From: Branchinecta lynchi
Lineage: Eukaryota > Arthropoda > Branchiopoda > Anostraca > Branchinectidae
Direction: 5' to 3'
Assembly (NCBI GenBank): GCA_023053575.1
Contig: JAKZAP010000004.1
Coordinates: 23,675,252-23,739,251 of the forward strand
DNA: 64,000 nucleotides
Shown: piece after piece, positions 53,862 to 64,000 of the stretch
Layout of the letters: the number at the start of each line of letters is the position of its first letter
How positions within the stretch are numbered: the stretch's first letter is position 1
The notes under the pieces: model-generated
Told to the model about the DNA's origin: nothing
Database searches by the model: none
Seen by the model: the letters and a program-made list of their open reading frames with translations, nothing else
Position numbers and translations under genes: made by a program

Positions 53862-54592
53862 CAGAGGCGTCCCGAGCCCCCCCCCCCCCCCCCTACGATG
53901 TTCGCCTTTTTCTATGTCAAAATGGGCATCGCGGCGAAGCCGTGAAGCCTGTTTTATAAAACCTTTTATACCCACATTTTCGAATTAGGCGATTTAACAT
54001 GTTTATTGGTTCTTATTCTTAATCGAATTTGGTAATTAATCCAACTTTTGTTCAGTCCGAGTCGATTCCGTCGCATTCGGTACGTCCCTACGTAAATTCG
54101 GTGATTTAACGTATTTATTTGGTCACATTTGTTAGCGAATTCGGTTGTTCACTGGGCTTTTCTCGTCCGTATCTATTCTATCGCATTCGTTCAATCCATT
54201 TCATAATTCGGGGATTAATCAGATTCATTTGGGTCTAATTCGTTACCGAATTCACCTGATTTTTGTTTGGTCCGCATCTGTTACCCGACTTACCACATTC
54301 GGTTGTTTTAGGTGGTTCTACCAAGAGTTTTATTCCATTCCGAAATTCGGTCGTTATACCTCTCCCGATCTGGTGCCCGAAAAACAGAAATGGAAGAGCG
54401 TGAAAACACGCCAAATTTTCTCATTAGACTTAATTTTGTACATACTATGCAACTTTTTACATAAAAGCTTCTTGAAGGCAACACTCAGTGTTTTAGAAAA
54501 AAAAAATATAAATTCGGTCAATATCAGGTACCGATTCGGTCAATTTTTACCAGGTTTGCCCCCCCAATGAAGATAGGCTCGGGACGCCCCTG
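53862..54592. mobile_element. hAT-like element P, long copy with 108-bp tandem core
   Basis: CAGAGGCGTCCCGAGCC / GGCTCGGGACGCCCCTG ends; flanks CCAGTCAG (53854-53861) and CCGGTCAG (54593-54600), 7 of 8. The interior has about four diverged ~108-bp units (AATTCGGTGATTTAACG at 54094, AATTCGGGGATTAATC at 54202). Non-coding. Confidence 0.85.
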
Positions 54593-54600
54593 CCGGTCAG

Positions 54601-55787
54601 GGGCGCGTTTATTTAGCGTAACGATCAAGAGATAGTGATGTTTTGTACTCGTATGAAATTCGTAGTAGTTCTTCCTTCTTGATTTCGAATTAAATTGTTA
54701 TCGTGTGTTTGTGATTTCTTGTATTTCGTGTGCATCTGTATTCCGTGGCCCACTTTTGTTACGAGCTTGCTCTTATACTCGTCTCACTATTAGTACCTAT
54801 ACCCCCAGGTTGTCGTAGATCAACAAATTGTTTTGTATTTTGGAAATAAGAGCTCAGATAATTCCCGGGAGGTTTCCGTAACGGTCAGTGACCTTTTTCG
54901 GCAAAAAAGGGTCGCCCGAACTGGCTATTTGCTTTAAGTTACCCAGGAAATTTTATCTTGCCTTGCGATAACCGAAGATATTGTGATCTTAACAGCTGAG
55001 TTTCCTAGAGGTCCCAGAAAATAAGATTTGATATACAACATCGTCAGTATATTGTTCTCCATTTTCTTACACATTTTCGATTTCAACCGGAAAATTCTCT
55101 AACGTCAGATTTCAGATGTCATTCCCTAGAACTCAGGAACCATGTTTGCCGAATCAGGGTTAAATCTAAACTAGTAATCTTTATTTATTAGGGTGATTGC
55201 ATATAGAATTTAAAATTAATTAAATTTTTATTTTTTACCCGTCTCGACCTAACGGGAGCTATTCGCTACTTAAACGTAAGGTTTGAAATGCAGAGCAGGA
55301 CAGAAATGGATAGTAAGTCTAGCGTCTTGTTGGAATTTTTTAACCTATTTTCTTTTCAAGATCTCGCACCCTGTTGATCGACATCTCTTTTTTTCAGAGC
55401 CTTTTTCCTTCGGCCTATCCCTCAATATTTCGATATAGTCATCACTAAACAAAAGTATCTCGGCTGTTTTCCACTCTATGGATTTTCTCATTCAGCTTCA
55501 CGCTCGAGTTATGATTTGATCTTTGATATCTTTTTTATCCTCCCCATATTTATCGTCTGTTGGTAATTCGTCTGTATTGTTTAATGGAAGGTTAAACTGT
55601 TGCGACGGTTATTGCCTGTCCGTTGGTGATAAATTATCTAATTTTTAACGGATCACATTCCATTTACCTAAAGCAGGTACAAAGGTTAAGCTCTCTGTCG
55701 TGGCCCATAACAGAGAAGGCTGGCTCTGACCGACGCAGATATGACTACATCAATCAAAAAATGAGCCTGGGAAAAATTGGTTTCAGA
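54601..55787. other. Unassigned intergenic sequence
   Basis: No exon, RNA or repeat terminus recognised. Confidence 0.5.
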
Positions 55788-56216
55788 TCTCGCGGTCCCA
55801 CCCGTTTTGAGAGCCTTTACTAGTGTGAATTTTGGCGCCTGGTAGGATTGGATACTAATAGAAATATTCAATTAGGGATCATCTTGGGCCGGGTTAAAAG
55901 CCCACAAACAAATTAGATAATCTATTTTCCATTTTTTTTTTTTTTTACAAAGCACACTACGAAATCGCTGATTAGCAATGAGCTTTTGCTAAAGGATGTC
56001 GGCTAGAGACTCTCGCGGTCCCACCCGTTTTGAGAGCCTCTACTATTGCGAATTTTGGCGCCTGGTAGGATTGGATATTAATAGAAATATTTAATTAAGG
56101 ATCATCTTGGGCCTGGTTAGAAGCCCACAAACAAATTAGATAACCTATTTTCCATACCAGCACTACAAAATCGCTGGTTAGTAATGAGCTTTTGCCAAGG
56201 GATGTGGGCTAGAGAC
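55788..56216 (+). repeat. Tandem duplication, ~223-bp unit, two copies
   Basis: TCTCGCGGTCCCACCCGTTT at 55788 and 56011. Units share GGCGCCTGGTAGGATTGGAT and AGCCCACAAACAAATTAGAT and end GGCTAGAGAC. The first has an extra T-run of about 13. Confidence 0.9.
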
Positions 56217-56219
56217 TAG

Positions 56220-57255
56220 CTGCTAGACCACAGCTCTCTAAGGGCTCTCCGCCTCGTAATTTGTTTCATTGGAGAGGGAGGACAGTGTTGCACACATATT
56301 AGCGCATTGACAGTAGTCCGCTTCGCCAAGTCAGTTTTGGGTGCTCTTCCCTGGTATATTGACGTCGGCTAATTACGAAGTAACAAAAATGGTAGGAGAT
56401 TAAGTGAGGGGAAATCTGAATAGGACGTATATACGGTTTGAAGCCAAACTCACGATTCATTGCAAAATAAATAGAAAAACGTGATTTCTGTATATTTTTC
56501 TTGATCAGCTAGTTATTACTATTTAGTTGGTCAAGAGAAAAAAAAAATCACGGGTTTTTATTTCTTTTGCAAATAGGACATAGTATTATTAATTGTGTTG
56601 TATCTAAAGTTCTGTATATCACCCACTCGTGGCTGAACAAACTCACTATTTGATCATTCGTTAGCAGAGTTGTGAATTTGTTCATTGTTATGATGATGAT
56701 AGGATTTGTTGCCCGTCAATATAAGCATTTAGACGAAGTAAATAGAAGGTTAAAAAATAGAAAAAAAAAACACGAACCAGAAAAGTAATTTGCCAAAGAC
56801 ACAAAAATAACATATAACCTAAAACTTACGACTTTACTATGTCAAAGGGATTTTCTAGTCAAGATCAGTATTCTGGCTATACGTATTACTTTGTTCGCCG
56901 ATCATTGATTAGTTCCTGATGACGAGTTGAAAATTTTGTGTTTCGCGTCCAGAGTGGAAGGCGGAGGACAATCTGTATTTTCAGTATAGCATTTACAGCA
57001 TATGCTTTTGCAGTATATAGTAGACGTGTGCTTCTTTGAACAGTTTCTAAACTTGGAATAGTGTCATTTCAGCGCTTGCTGAGGTAAAAGTAAACGCTGA
57101 TTAGTCCAGCTTCTTAAGCGATACTAGGAACTACTGGATGTAGTGCATGTATCGTATTTTTTTATTTAGTAAAAAATGGACTGTTCAAAGTTAAGTAACT
57201 TTTTAAAGACGCATACCTCTTCTGTAGCAAAAAGGAAGTTTTTAAAGCTGTTTTT
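56220..57255. other. Unassigned intergenic sequence
   Basis: Nothing recognised apart from low-complexity A-runs. Confidence 0.5.
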
Positions 57256-57256
57256 T

Positions 57257-57300
57257 AAGCCTGACGAGGACCATTGCCGAGACGGACCAAAATATCGCTG
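57257..57300 (+). ncRNA. Hammerhead-like core motif 3
   Basis: GCCTGACGAGGACCATTGCC followed by GAGACGGACCAAAATATCGC: core CTGACGA kept, GAAA altered to CAAAA. About 80 bp downstream is GTGCAAGTGCCGTGTGAG, weakly like a family A end. Confidence 0.25.
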
Positions 57301-57419
57301 TCAAACATCGTGGCTAGACTTTAGCCATTGTCCCTTGTGCTCAAGGAGTATTTATTTGTTTAGAAGCATACCGTGCAAGTGCCGTGTGAGTTACTACCTC
57401 CTGTTATGAAAAACTTTGA

Positions 57420-58655
57420 ATTTTGGGAGGGGGGGTGGGCAATTTTAGACGGGGACAGTTTTTGGGGAGTTATTCTGGGAATAATAATCTGCAAACAACA
57501 CGAAGAGTAAAAGAAAACGAACTTGTTCACGGGTACGATCGGCATATCCTTCAGCTACCTTTTCCTTTGGAGGTGCGTCTTCTTTATTATATTTTTTACC
57601 AGTATCGATCGGCCAGACATGCTTGACAGTTTCCGGAGACAGATCTTAATCTTTTGTATTAGTTGTTCTTTTTCTCGCTTGTTCTTCGCAATCCCTTTTT
57701 TAAAGGAATGTTGCATTTAACTTGCCATTTGTGCCTTTTTGCTTTATCTGAAGCTTTCATTATCTAGCTCGACCCCTCCCCCCCCCTCCTATCTAAGTCA
57801 TGGAGACCTTTGGGGGGGGAGTAGAAGTTCTGCAGACTATACGCACTTAACCTGGAAGGTTTTGGAAATCCAGAAAAATGGCAGATAAGCCCTTCATAAA
57901 AAGTCCAGTGAAGAGTTTTGTCTAATTAGATGCGCATTTGAAAAATCATTCGACAGGCCGAAAAAGCCTCGGTCTCCCACAGTTTAATTAGGGTTTAAGC
58001 CTCTGAAATGTCGACAAATTATCAGGCAGTCATTATCTAAATCTCGATGTGTATCTTTTATTTTGATGGTCTTTAAATGGACCCTCAGAGCCTTGTAGAC
58101 TGGATATTCAACAACTTGTTATCTATGTGTGAGAGCAAGATAATAACAATTACTCGTGCAATAGCCACAGGTTGACATTGATGATACTACAGTATTTACA
58201 CACCAAGATAAGGCCATGTTTACTGATAAGTCACTGGTAATGTAAATGAATCAGTGACGCGGCTAAACGGAAAATTGTAGCGCGTGAAACGTGGGAAACG
58301 GGAGAAACGCCGTGGGAACTGGACAGGAGATTTTCACATGAAAATTTGTGTCCGCTGCGTATCTCGAAAAAAGAGATGAATCCCGAAGGCACAGTAGCCA
58401 TTATACCTGAGCGAGATAATGAGACGGACTCATCGGAGGATCTTAACGGTCGTCTTCTCACGCTACCGCTCGTAAATCCAAGACCCAGATATGCATTAAA
58501 CATAAGAAAAAGAGGATGTTGATGTGATGGGTTATGTTAGGGGACAATAGAGGCAAAACGAATTGATCCGCCTCAGTGGTTGTGTATACCCCTTGGTGTG
58601 GAGTGGTGTATTAGACAAAGTTGTTCGTTCTCAGACTGGCGTATTCATTGTGTTC
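57420..58655. other. Unassigned intergenic sequence
   Basis: Contains a - strand open frame of 90 codons (58231-58503) with no recognised motif; no transposon ends seen. Confidence 0.45.
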
Positions 58656-58659
58656 TTGG

Positions 58660-59265
58660 GTGTGAAGTAAATAGACATGACAGCACTTCGTATAAAAAAA
58701 GGTCGTAACGTCTACAAACAGGACCAAAGTTTTTCAGGGGATCCCAAACCGAAGTACGTTTTTATTTATTTAATTCAGCAGAAGCCAGATTGACATACAC
58801 TAACTAAAAATTACACACACGAGTAAATACCAGAAAGCAACATGAAAGAACTACGATTCATCGTTCCGTTTTCTGCATAGGGGCAGGGAAGTTCGAAAAT
58901 TGGAGAAGAAGAGTCTGAATCATGCTGTTTATTTTACATCTGAAGGTGACCTTTAAAGCAAGCAGGACATCATTTATTATCTTTCAGCTAGCGTTGGGCG
59001 TTATTCCCTATCGATATGTCCGAACAAATATCGATATCGAATACCAAAACGTAAATATCGAAAACAATATTTGACATTTTCAGCTATTTCGTAATCCGTC
59101 GCCGAATGTGGGAAATTGGAGCAAAACCTTTTTTGTAATTCGATTTCTATGTTAATCAAATTTTATTATTGGGTTTAGAGTAAATAGATAAGACAGCACT
59201 TCGTGTACAAACAAAATTTGAAGTGTCTACAAACAGGACCAAAGGTTTTGATAGGATCCCAAATA
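58660..59265 (-). repeat. Two direct copies of a family B-type end
   Basis: 58660-58760 and 59172-59265 share AGACAGCACTTCGTR, GTCTACAAACAGGACCAAAG and GGATCCCAAA. The ACCAAAGGTTTTGATAGGATCCC-like part is the inverse of the family B 3' end (GGGATCCCATCGAAACC, TTTGGTCTTGTT). Confidence 0.6.
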
Positions 59266-59526
59266 GAAATAGAATTTAATTAATTGTTCATCAGCCTGAC
59301 GGTCATACAAAATAGTACATAAATAAATTATGTCTCTTGATGTCAGTTCAGTTCCATCTAATATAGTTCCAGGTTTCATAATTGCATTGGATAAAACGTA
59401 TTTCTGGGTGCGCGTGGATGTTGTTAATAAATTCAATGAGATTATACAAAAAAAATCTATTGGTCAAACAAACAAAAAACTAAATTAGTTGTTTATTTGT
59501 TTACTGTCCCTGGTATTACTTGAAAC

Positions 59527-60128
59527 CCAGGGTTGGTCACCAAGAACCAGGGTGTACGAGTTACTTACTTAGGATACTTTGGGCCACTCAGGGTTACATT
59601 CGGTTACTTTGGGATACATCAAGATACTTTGGGTTACTTTAGGACACTTGGGTTACTTCGGGATACTTTGAGGTACTTGGAGACACTTGCTAATACTCAA
59701 AAGGATATTTCAGGATACCTGAGAATCTGTAGGGACACCCGAGGACATTAAGTATATTCGATGACTGCTAGAAATATAGCAGCTCTGGACACGAAAGGTC
59801 CGGTAAACTCAAGCCAGTAGACAAAATACCAAGGTATGGCAAGGAAACCTTGTTTCCTTGAATACCTTGTCAAGGTTTGAACAATTGCAAACGTGTTGTA
59901 CGCCATTTCAGGGTCATCGACGAGAAGCAGCGGAATTACAACAGTATCCCGCTTTTACGGGACGTATTCAAAGAACTGAAATTTACGGAAACTTAGAGAT
60001 ACTGTGGGCTACTTTGGGTTACTTTGGATTACATTTCATAGGGTTACATTAGGTTACATTGGGTTACTTTGAGATACTTTTGGGTTACTTTCCAGGGTGT
60101 ACGAAGTTACTTTGATGACCAACCCTGG
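59527..60128. mobile_element. hAT-like MITE U with short subterminal repeats
   Basis: CCAGGGTTGGTCA / TGACCAACCCTGG ends; flanks CTTGAAAC (59519-59526) and TTTGAAAC (60129-60136), 7 of 8. Both ends repeat CCAGGGTGTACGAGTTACTT-like words and then many 9-11-bp variants of GGTTACTTTGGGATACTTT. Open frames across it are by-products of the repeats. Confidence 0.88.
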
Positions 60129-60439
60129 TTTGAAACTAACATATAAATGCAGTAACTCCCATTTATTGCCAGACGATGGACTTGTTTTTTAAGAAAAATA
60201 CGTAAAATACTTGCCTGACCGGGATTGAACGACTGATCCGGATTGGACCTATTGACGTTTTCACACGCGATCTGCTGAAGCCCAGGTCTCGTCTACCACA
60301 AATCACGGATGTATGGATAGGCTTTGGCAAGAGTTCGACCTACCCACAGCTTGGAATAGGCCATGTCAAATGGCAAAACCCTAACCCAGTAAAATACCAA
60401 TGAGTTGAGTGAAGTTGAGACAAGAAATCATTCAGAGAT

Positions 60440-60510
60440 TCTGTGGTTGGTTAGGTCAGGGTTAGTGTTAGTGTTTATTAATAAAATAAGTATCCTATCC
60501 TATCCTATCC
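60440..60510 (+). repeat. (TATCC)n microsatellite, possible retroposon tail
   Basis: TAATAAAATAAG runs into four TATCC units at 60489-60508. Confidence 0.6.
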
Positions 60511-61060
60511 ATCGTTTCGCATAGGGTACTGGGTAACTGGCGTTCAGTATCAGCTATTCAGACTGTGGATACAAAAAAGAACTGCCAAACTGTAAACTAG
60601 CCAATCCAGCCCACATGGCTCTTGTAAGGCCCAACGTGCTACCATCCACTCGCCACGACTGTTAACTGGCACAAAAGCTCTCGGGGCTGCTAGGCCTTTT
60701 GGTTTGCTCTGCAGCAAAGGCCTGGAATTGTAAATTAATTTATGGCTTTTGGAACCAAAGATGCTCAGTGGGGTGACAGTTTCCAGTGACCCCAAAACCA
60801 TCTTGTTAATTCTCAAACATTTTCCCAGGTTTCTAAGACGTGAAAAAGGATCTGTTTGAAAACCAATATGAGCTTGTGTCGAGATGGTTTCCGTTAAGGT
60901 TGAGCTGCTACCAGATACCATTGAAAGCCACTGCTGCGGATTCTATTAACTTTTAGCCGTTTTTTTTTCAAAATTTTAAAATGAAACTGATTGCCCTTCC
61001 GAAATCCGAGGCTGTAGCATTCGTAGAATAAGGTGAAAATGGGAAATGGAAAACAAATTA

Positions 61061-61419
61061 CTTAAAGGACCCGTCGGGCCTATTATGACCATGCAACCCA
61101 CTTCCGTAACTGCATTCATTATTTCTTATGTCAAATGTTACATTCTTAGCCCGCTAGCGATACCTCACTACTCTTTGCTCTTGCCACGATTCACTATTTT
61201 CCATGCGCATTATGTTCCCTACGAGTGTTCGTGTATCATGCTATTTATAAAACCGGTTTTCTGAATATTGCCGAGTTTTTGCTAGAAGTCAATGGGCTTG
61301 GGAAAAGGCTTAAAACAGCCAGTTCCGTGGATAATTTGTCGAAAGAAGAGCCTAGTAGTATTCAAATAGTTTTTAATATTGAAATATAAACAGTAAATAG
61401 TGCGAGGGGTACTTTAAAG
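61061..61419 (-). mobile_element. MITE G, copy 4
   Basis: CTTAAAGGACCCGTCGG ... GGGGTACTTTAAAG, inverse of copies 1-3 (CAACCCACTTCCGTAAC, AAAAGGCTTAAAACAGCC). Confidence 0.75.
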
Positions 61420-61446
61420 ATTGTCCAAGATCTTAGCAGGCGTATT

Positions 61447-61793
61447 TTAAATGATCCATCGTACCTTAATGTCAATGCAACCTACTTCCATAATGGCTTC
61501 ATCAATTCTTATACCCCGGAGACAACGATAACACACTGATTTTCACACTTGCCTTGCTTTGCTATTTTCGATGCGTATCATGCTCCCGGTGGCTGTTTCT
61601 GAGAAGCTCAGTTGTCAGAAAAAACGGTTACATCTATTTTTCCCTGTTTTTGCTAGAAGTAAAAAGGGCTGGGCAAAGGCTAAAACAGCCTGTGGGCAGT
61701 TTTTTGTGTAAAAGCAGAGTCTAGTTGTAAAGTATTCAACTATTTTAAAAAACTGGAACAGAAACAGTAAATAGTGCGTGGGGTGCTTTAAAT
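61447..61793 (-). mobile_element. MITE G, copy 5
   Basis: More diverged copy directly after copy 4 in the same orientation (CAACCTACTTCCATAATGG, GGCAAAGGCTAAAACAGCC, GGTGCTTTAAA); left TIR decayed. Confidence 0.65.
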
Positions 61794-61809
61794 TTGTGGT
61801 AACAATAGC

Positions 61810-64000
61810 CTTGTCCAACGTCTAGAACTTATGGACTGAATTATTTTCTTTCTTTTTGTCGCGCTGGTCCCTCGTTGTCAGTTCCGACGGCTTTTAAGTC
61901 AGAAGGGGGTAATGAGGCCTTGTGATTGGCTCATTTGTCACTGTTTAAGAAAGTTCATTGGAACAATTGTTGAGATTGCCATAACGCGACGCGACCATTA
62001 CATTTCTCAGATCGAACCGTCTCAAAAACAGTCGTTAACTTTTAGGTTACCGAGAAATAAAAGGACGAAACAGTAAAATTTTTCATCTCTCCTTAAATCC
62101 ATTTGTCACAAGTGGAATTTCTTCTCCGCAAAATCCGCAGTTTTTTGTGGTCTCTAAATTTGCAACCATCAGGTACACGATCACCGGCTTGTCTGCGAAA
62201 ATTCTCTTGAGAAAACCCGTGAGAATTTTCCCTCTGCCCGTGGGAACTGATCCGTCTACCGAGTAACCGACCCTTACTTTATGTATGGACATATCTTAAT
62301 GAGGCCGGGCTTTCAGGATTCAGCGACGGTCAAAAGAAGCCTCTAATAACTCGACATCTTTCCCTACGCCTCTTCGCTTTTATTGAGGCTTTAAAATAAT
62401 AAATTTCACAGAATGTGGTCAGACGGTAGTCTTAAGAGGATCTGGGGATAATTCATTCTGCTACCGGTGTTCTCCTGATCCTTTTTTGCTGGGTCGTCCT
62501 GGAGATAAATCAAATATTTTATGGAAGGCTAAACGGTAACATGGCCTTTTCGAAGTTAGATGAGCCTTGCATTTTAACCCCGGTCTCACTAGGGAATGAA
62601 TATTAAATAGGCTTTAATATTTTTTATGTTGGGTTTTATTTCCTTGCAGGTCTATTGTTTGCTTAGAAGTGGAATTCAAGTTGGATCTCAAATTGGCTGT
62701 AAAATGGGGGGAAAACTACTTTCATATTTGTTTGTTATGCAATTCATTACATAGTAACGAGCCTAGGCCAAGTACTGTCGGCTCCCCCTAGCCCACACGT
62801 CTCGTTAGAAGGATTGAAAATTTAATCTTTAAGGATTCTTATCCCTCTTGCTAGTGGCCAGAGGGAGCGTAGCCAAAGGTATTACGGCGTCGTCAGTTTC
62901 GAAGTTTCAAGATACTGTGCTCCACCACTGCCCTGCTGGGTTCCCAGTTGGGGTTCTTGACAGTGCTGACTGTAAAACAAATCTTGAACGCTTATTCTTC
63001 AAGAAGCCGGCAATAGATGGGGCTATAAAATGATCCCAACATCTTCACAAACCTACCAAAGAGTGAATTGTTTTCTGTTATTACACACGAAGAAGAATCA
63101 CACTACTAGCTAGTCTGAGTCTGGGTACTAGGAAAAATAGCGACAGTATTTATCTAAACGACCCACAAAAAACATGTTGATATGGAAAACTGCATGCGAT
63201 AACAGCTGGAGTCACTGCTATGTTTATTTAACTGGATCAGTTGATGAGCTTGTACTATGAACAGACGTAAGATTGTTTAGTAGTACATGGCCATAAAAAT
63301 GAGTGATGAAGATTGTATACCTCGGGGGAAACAAGAGGTTAAAAAGATAGAACTGAAGTAAACCGAAATAAGAAGAAAGTTTGAAAACGAATTTGTGAGT
63401 AACAAAGCAGAAAATAGGTAGTTTGGAAATGAAATAATACAGCCTGAATCCAAAGTTATGTGTTCCTGGTCAGTTCAACAGCATTGCAGGCCTCCACATC
63501 CCAGTAATACCACTAAGTAGTAAGAAAAGAGAGAAGTAGAAGAACGAGAAAGAAAAAGAGAAAAACGTAAAGGACCACTATTTATTTTCATTGTCTTCCC
63601 GTACCCAGTGACGACGTGGATGGTCTACTAACCTCTGAATTCTAAAAATCGTTGTGAATCAGTTTATTTGACTTTTTAGCTTTTCGGCGTTAGCCCAGAT
63701 TTCCCAGGGATGCCAGACACTGACTTTTCTTTTGTCTTAAAGTCACTAGAAAGGCCTTGCCAAAATTGATTTCTTTCCTTTCGACCACTGTAGTTCTAGC
63801 ACTTAAATACGGCGCGCAATTGTTTTAATGTTTTTGCTAGAAAAAACAAGTGTTCTTGGGTGAAGCCCGGTGGAGTCGGCAAGCGCCAACAAGAGAATCC
63901 CTATTTTCTCGAACAAGGTATGAGTTTTCTTTTAAAACAATAATTCTGGACCACTTTTATCGTGAAAAGCCATTTCCAGTAAAAGCTGTGCTTTAATACC
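61810..64000. other. Unassigned intergenic sequence
   Basis: No exon, RNA gene or transposon terminus recognised. Open frames at 62083-62292 (-) and 62848-63033 (+) are short and show no motif. Confidence 0.45.

Noticed and set aside
60205..60310. tRNA-like words on the - strand (GTGGTAGACGAGACC and GTTCAATCCCGGTCAGGC)
   Set aside because: Box A and box B resemble a tRNA, but no acceptor stem or anticodon arm can be folded.
60550..60921. 123-codon - strand open frame
   Set aside because: No recognisable domain, splice pattern or codon signal; kept only as a weak candidate. A protein search or transcript would be needed to support it.

Overview
The window is animal nuclear DNA, most likely from an invertebrate. 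It holds the 3' half of one split gene, a myotubularin-family lipid phosphatase of the MTM1/MTMR1/MTMR2 group, on the + strand. Six exons lie at 9940-10070, 21083-21258, 24068-24175, 32768-32952, 37172-37376 and 52338-52478. Every junction is GT/AG, all phases are compatible, and together they encode the last 314 residues. These run from the middle of the phosphatase domain, through the intact HCSDGWDRT active site and the SET-interaction region, to a C-terminal coiled coil and a stop codon. The 5' exons (PH-GRAM domain and first half of the phosphatase domain) are not visible and should lie upstream. Introns of 2.8-15 kb, intron-bearing tRNA genes and dense transposon remnants show a eukaryote; I cannot name the clade from this sequence.

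The only other conventional gene is a tRNA-Ile(UAU) on the - strand at 9811-9899, with a short intron in the anticodon loop, 40 bp upstream of the first visible exon.

Nearly everything else is mobile or repetitive DNA. Family A (nine or more copies, mainly 0.3-20 kb and 41.9-43.8 kb) has a terminal hairpin built on TATGGCACTTG, a GTCC-rich microsatellite just inside it, a core of 281-bp tandem units, and a conserved opposite end around GAGCTCATATGGCACTTG. Family B (24-36 kb) has the same plan with other sequences: GGATCCC termini, GTCC microsatellite and ~135-bp tandem units. Both resemble non-autonomous Helentron-type elements (HINE/pearl-like), which is inference. Small TIR elements are abundant: hAT-like MITEs with 8-bp target duplications (21419, 41378, 44512, 46725, 51059, 53862, 59527), TA-duplicating MITEs (20537, 21353, 23211, 38655, 52643) and a ~360-bp CTTAAAGGACC-TIR family (3114, 31960, 32965, 61061, 61447). 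Fragments of at least three non-LTR retrotransposons and one solo LTR are also present.

Layout: 0-9 kb, two composite elements in inverted orientation plus further family A copies; 9.5-10.1 kb, tRNA and exon 1; 10-20 kb, family A copies and two 20-bp minisatellites; 20-25 kb, exons 2 and 3 packed among MITEs and LINE scraps; 24-31 kb, a four-level nest of insertions (repeat I > LINE > family B > solo LTR); 32-38 kb, exons 4 and 5 with MITEs beside the splice sites; 38-52 kb, last intron, with the best family A array, hAT MITEs and a 2-kb-spaced inverted repeat; 52.3-52.5 kb, terminal exon; 52.5-64 kb, downstream intergenic DNA with MITEs and tandem duplications and no recognisable gene. A 100-N assembly gap sits at 40039-40138.
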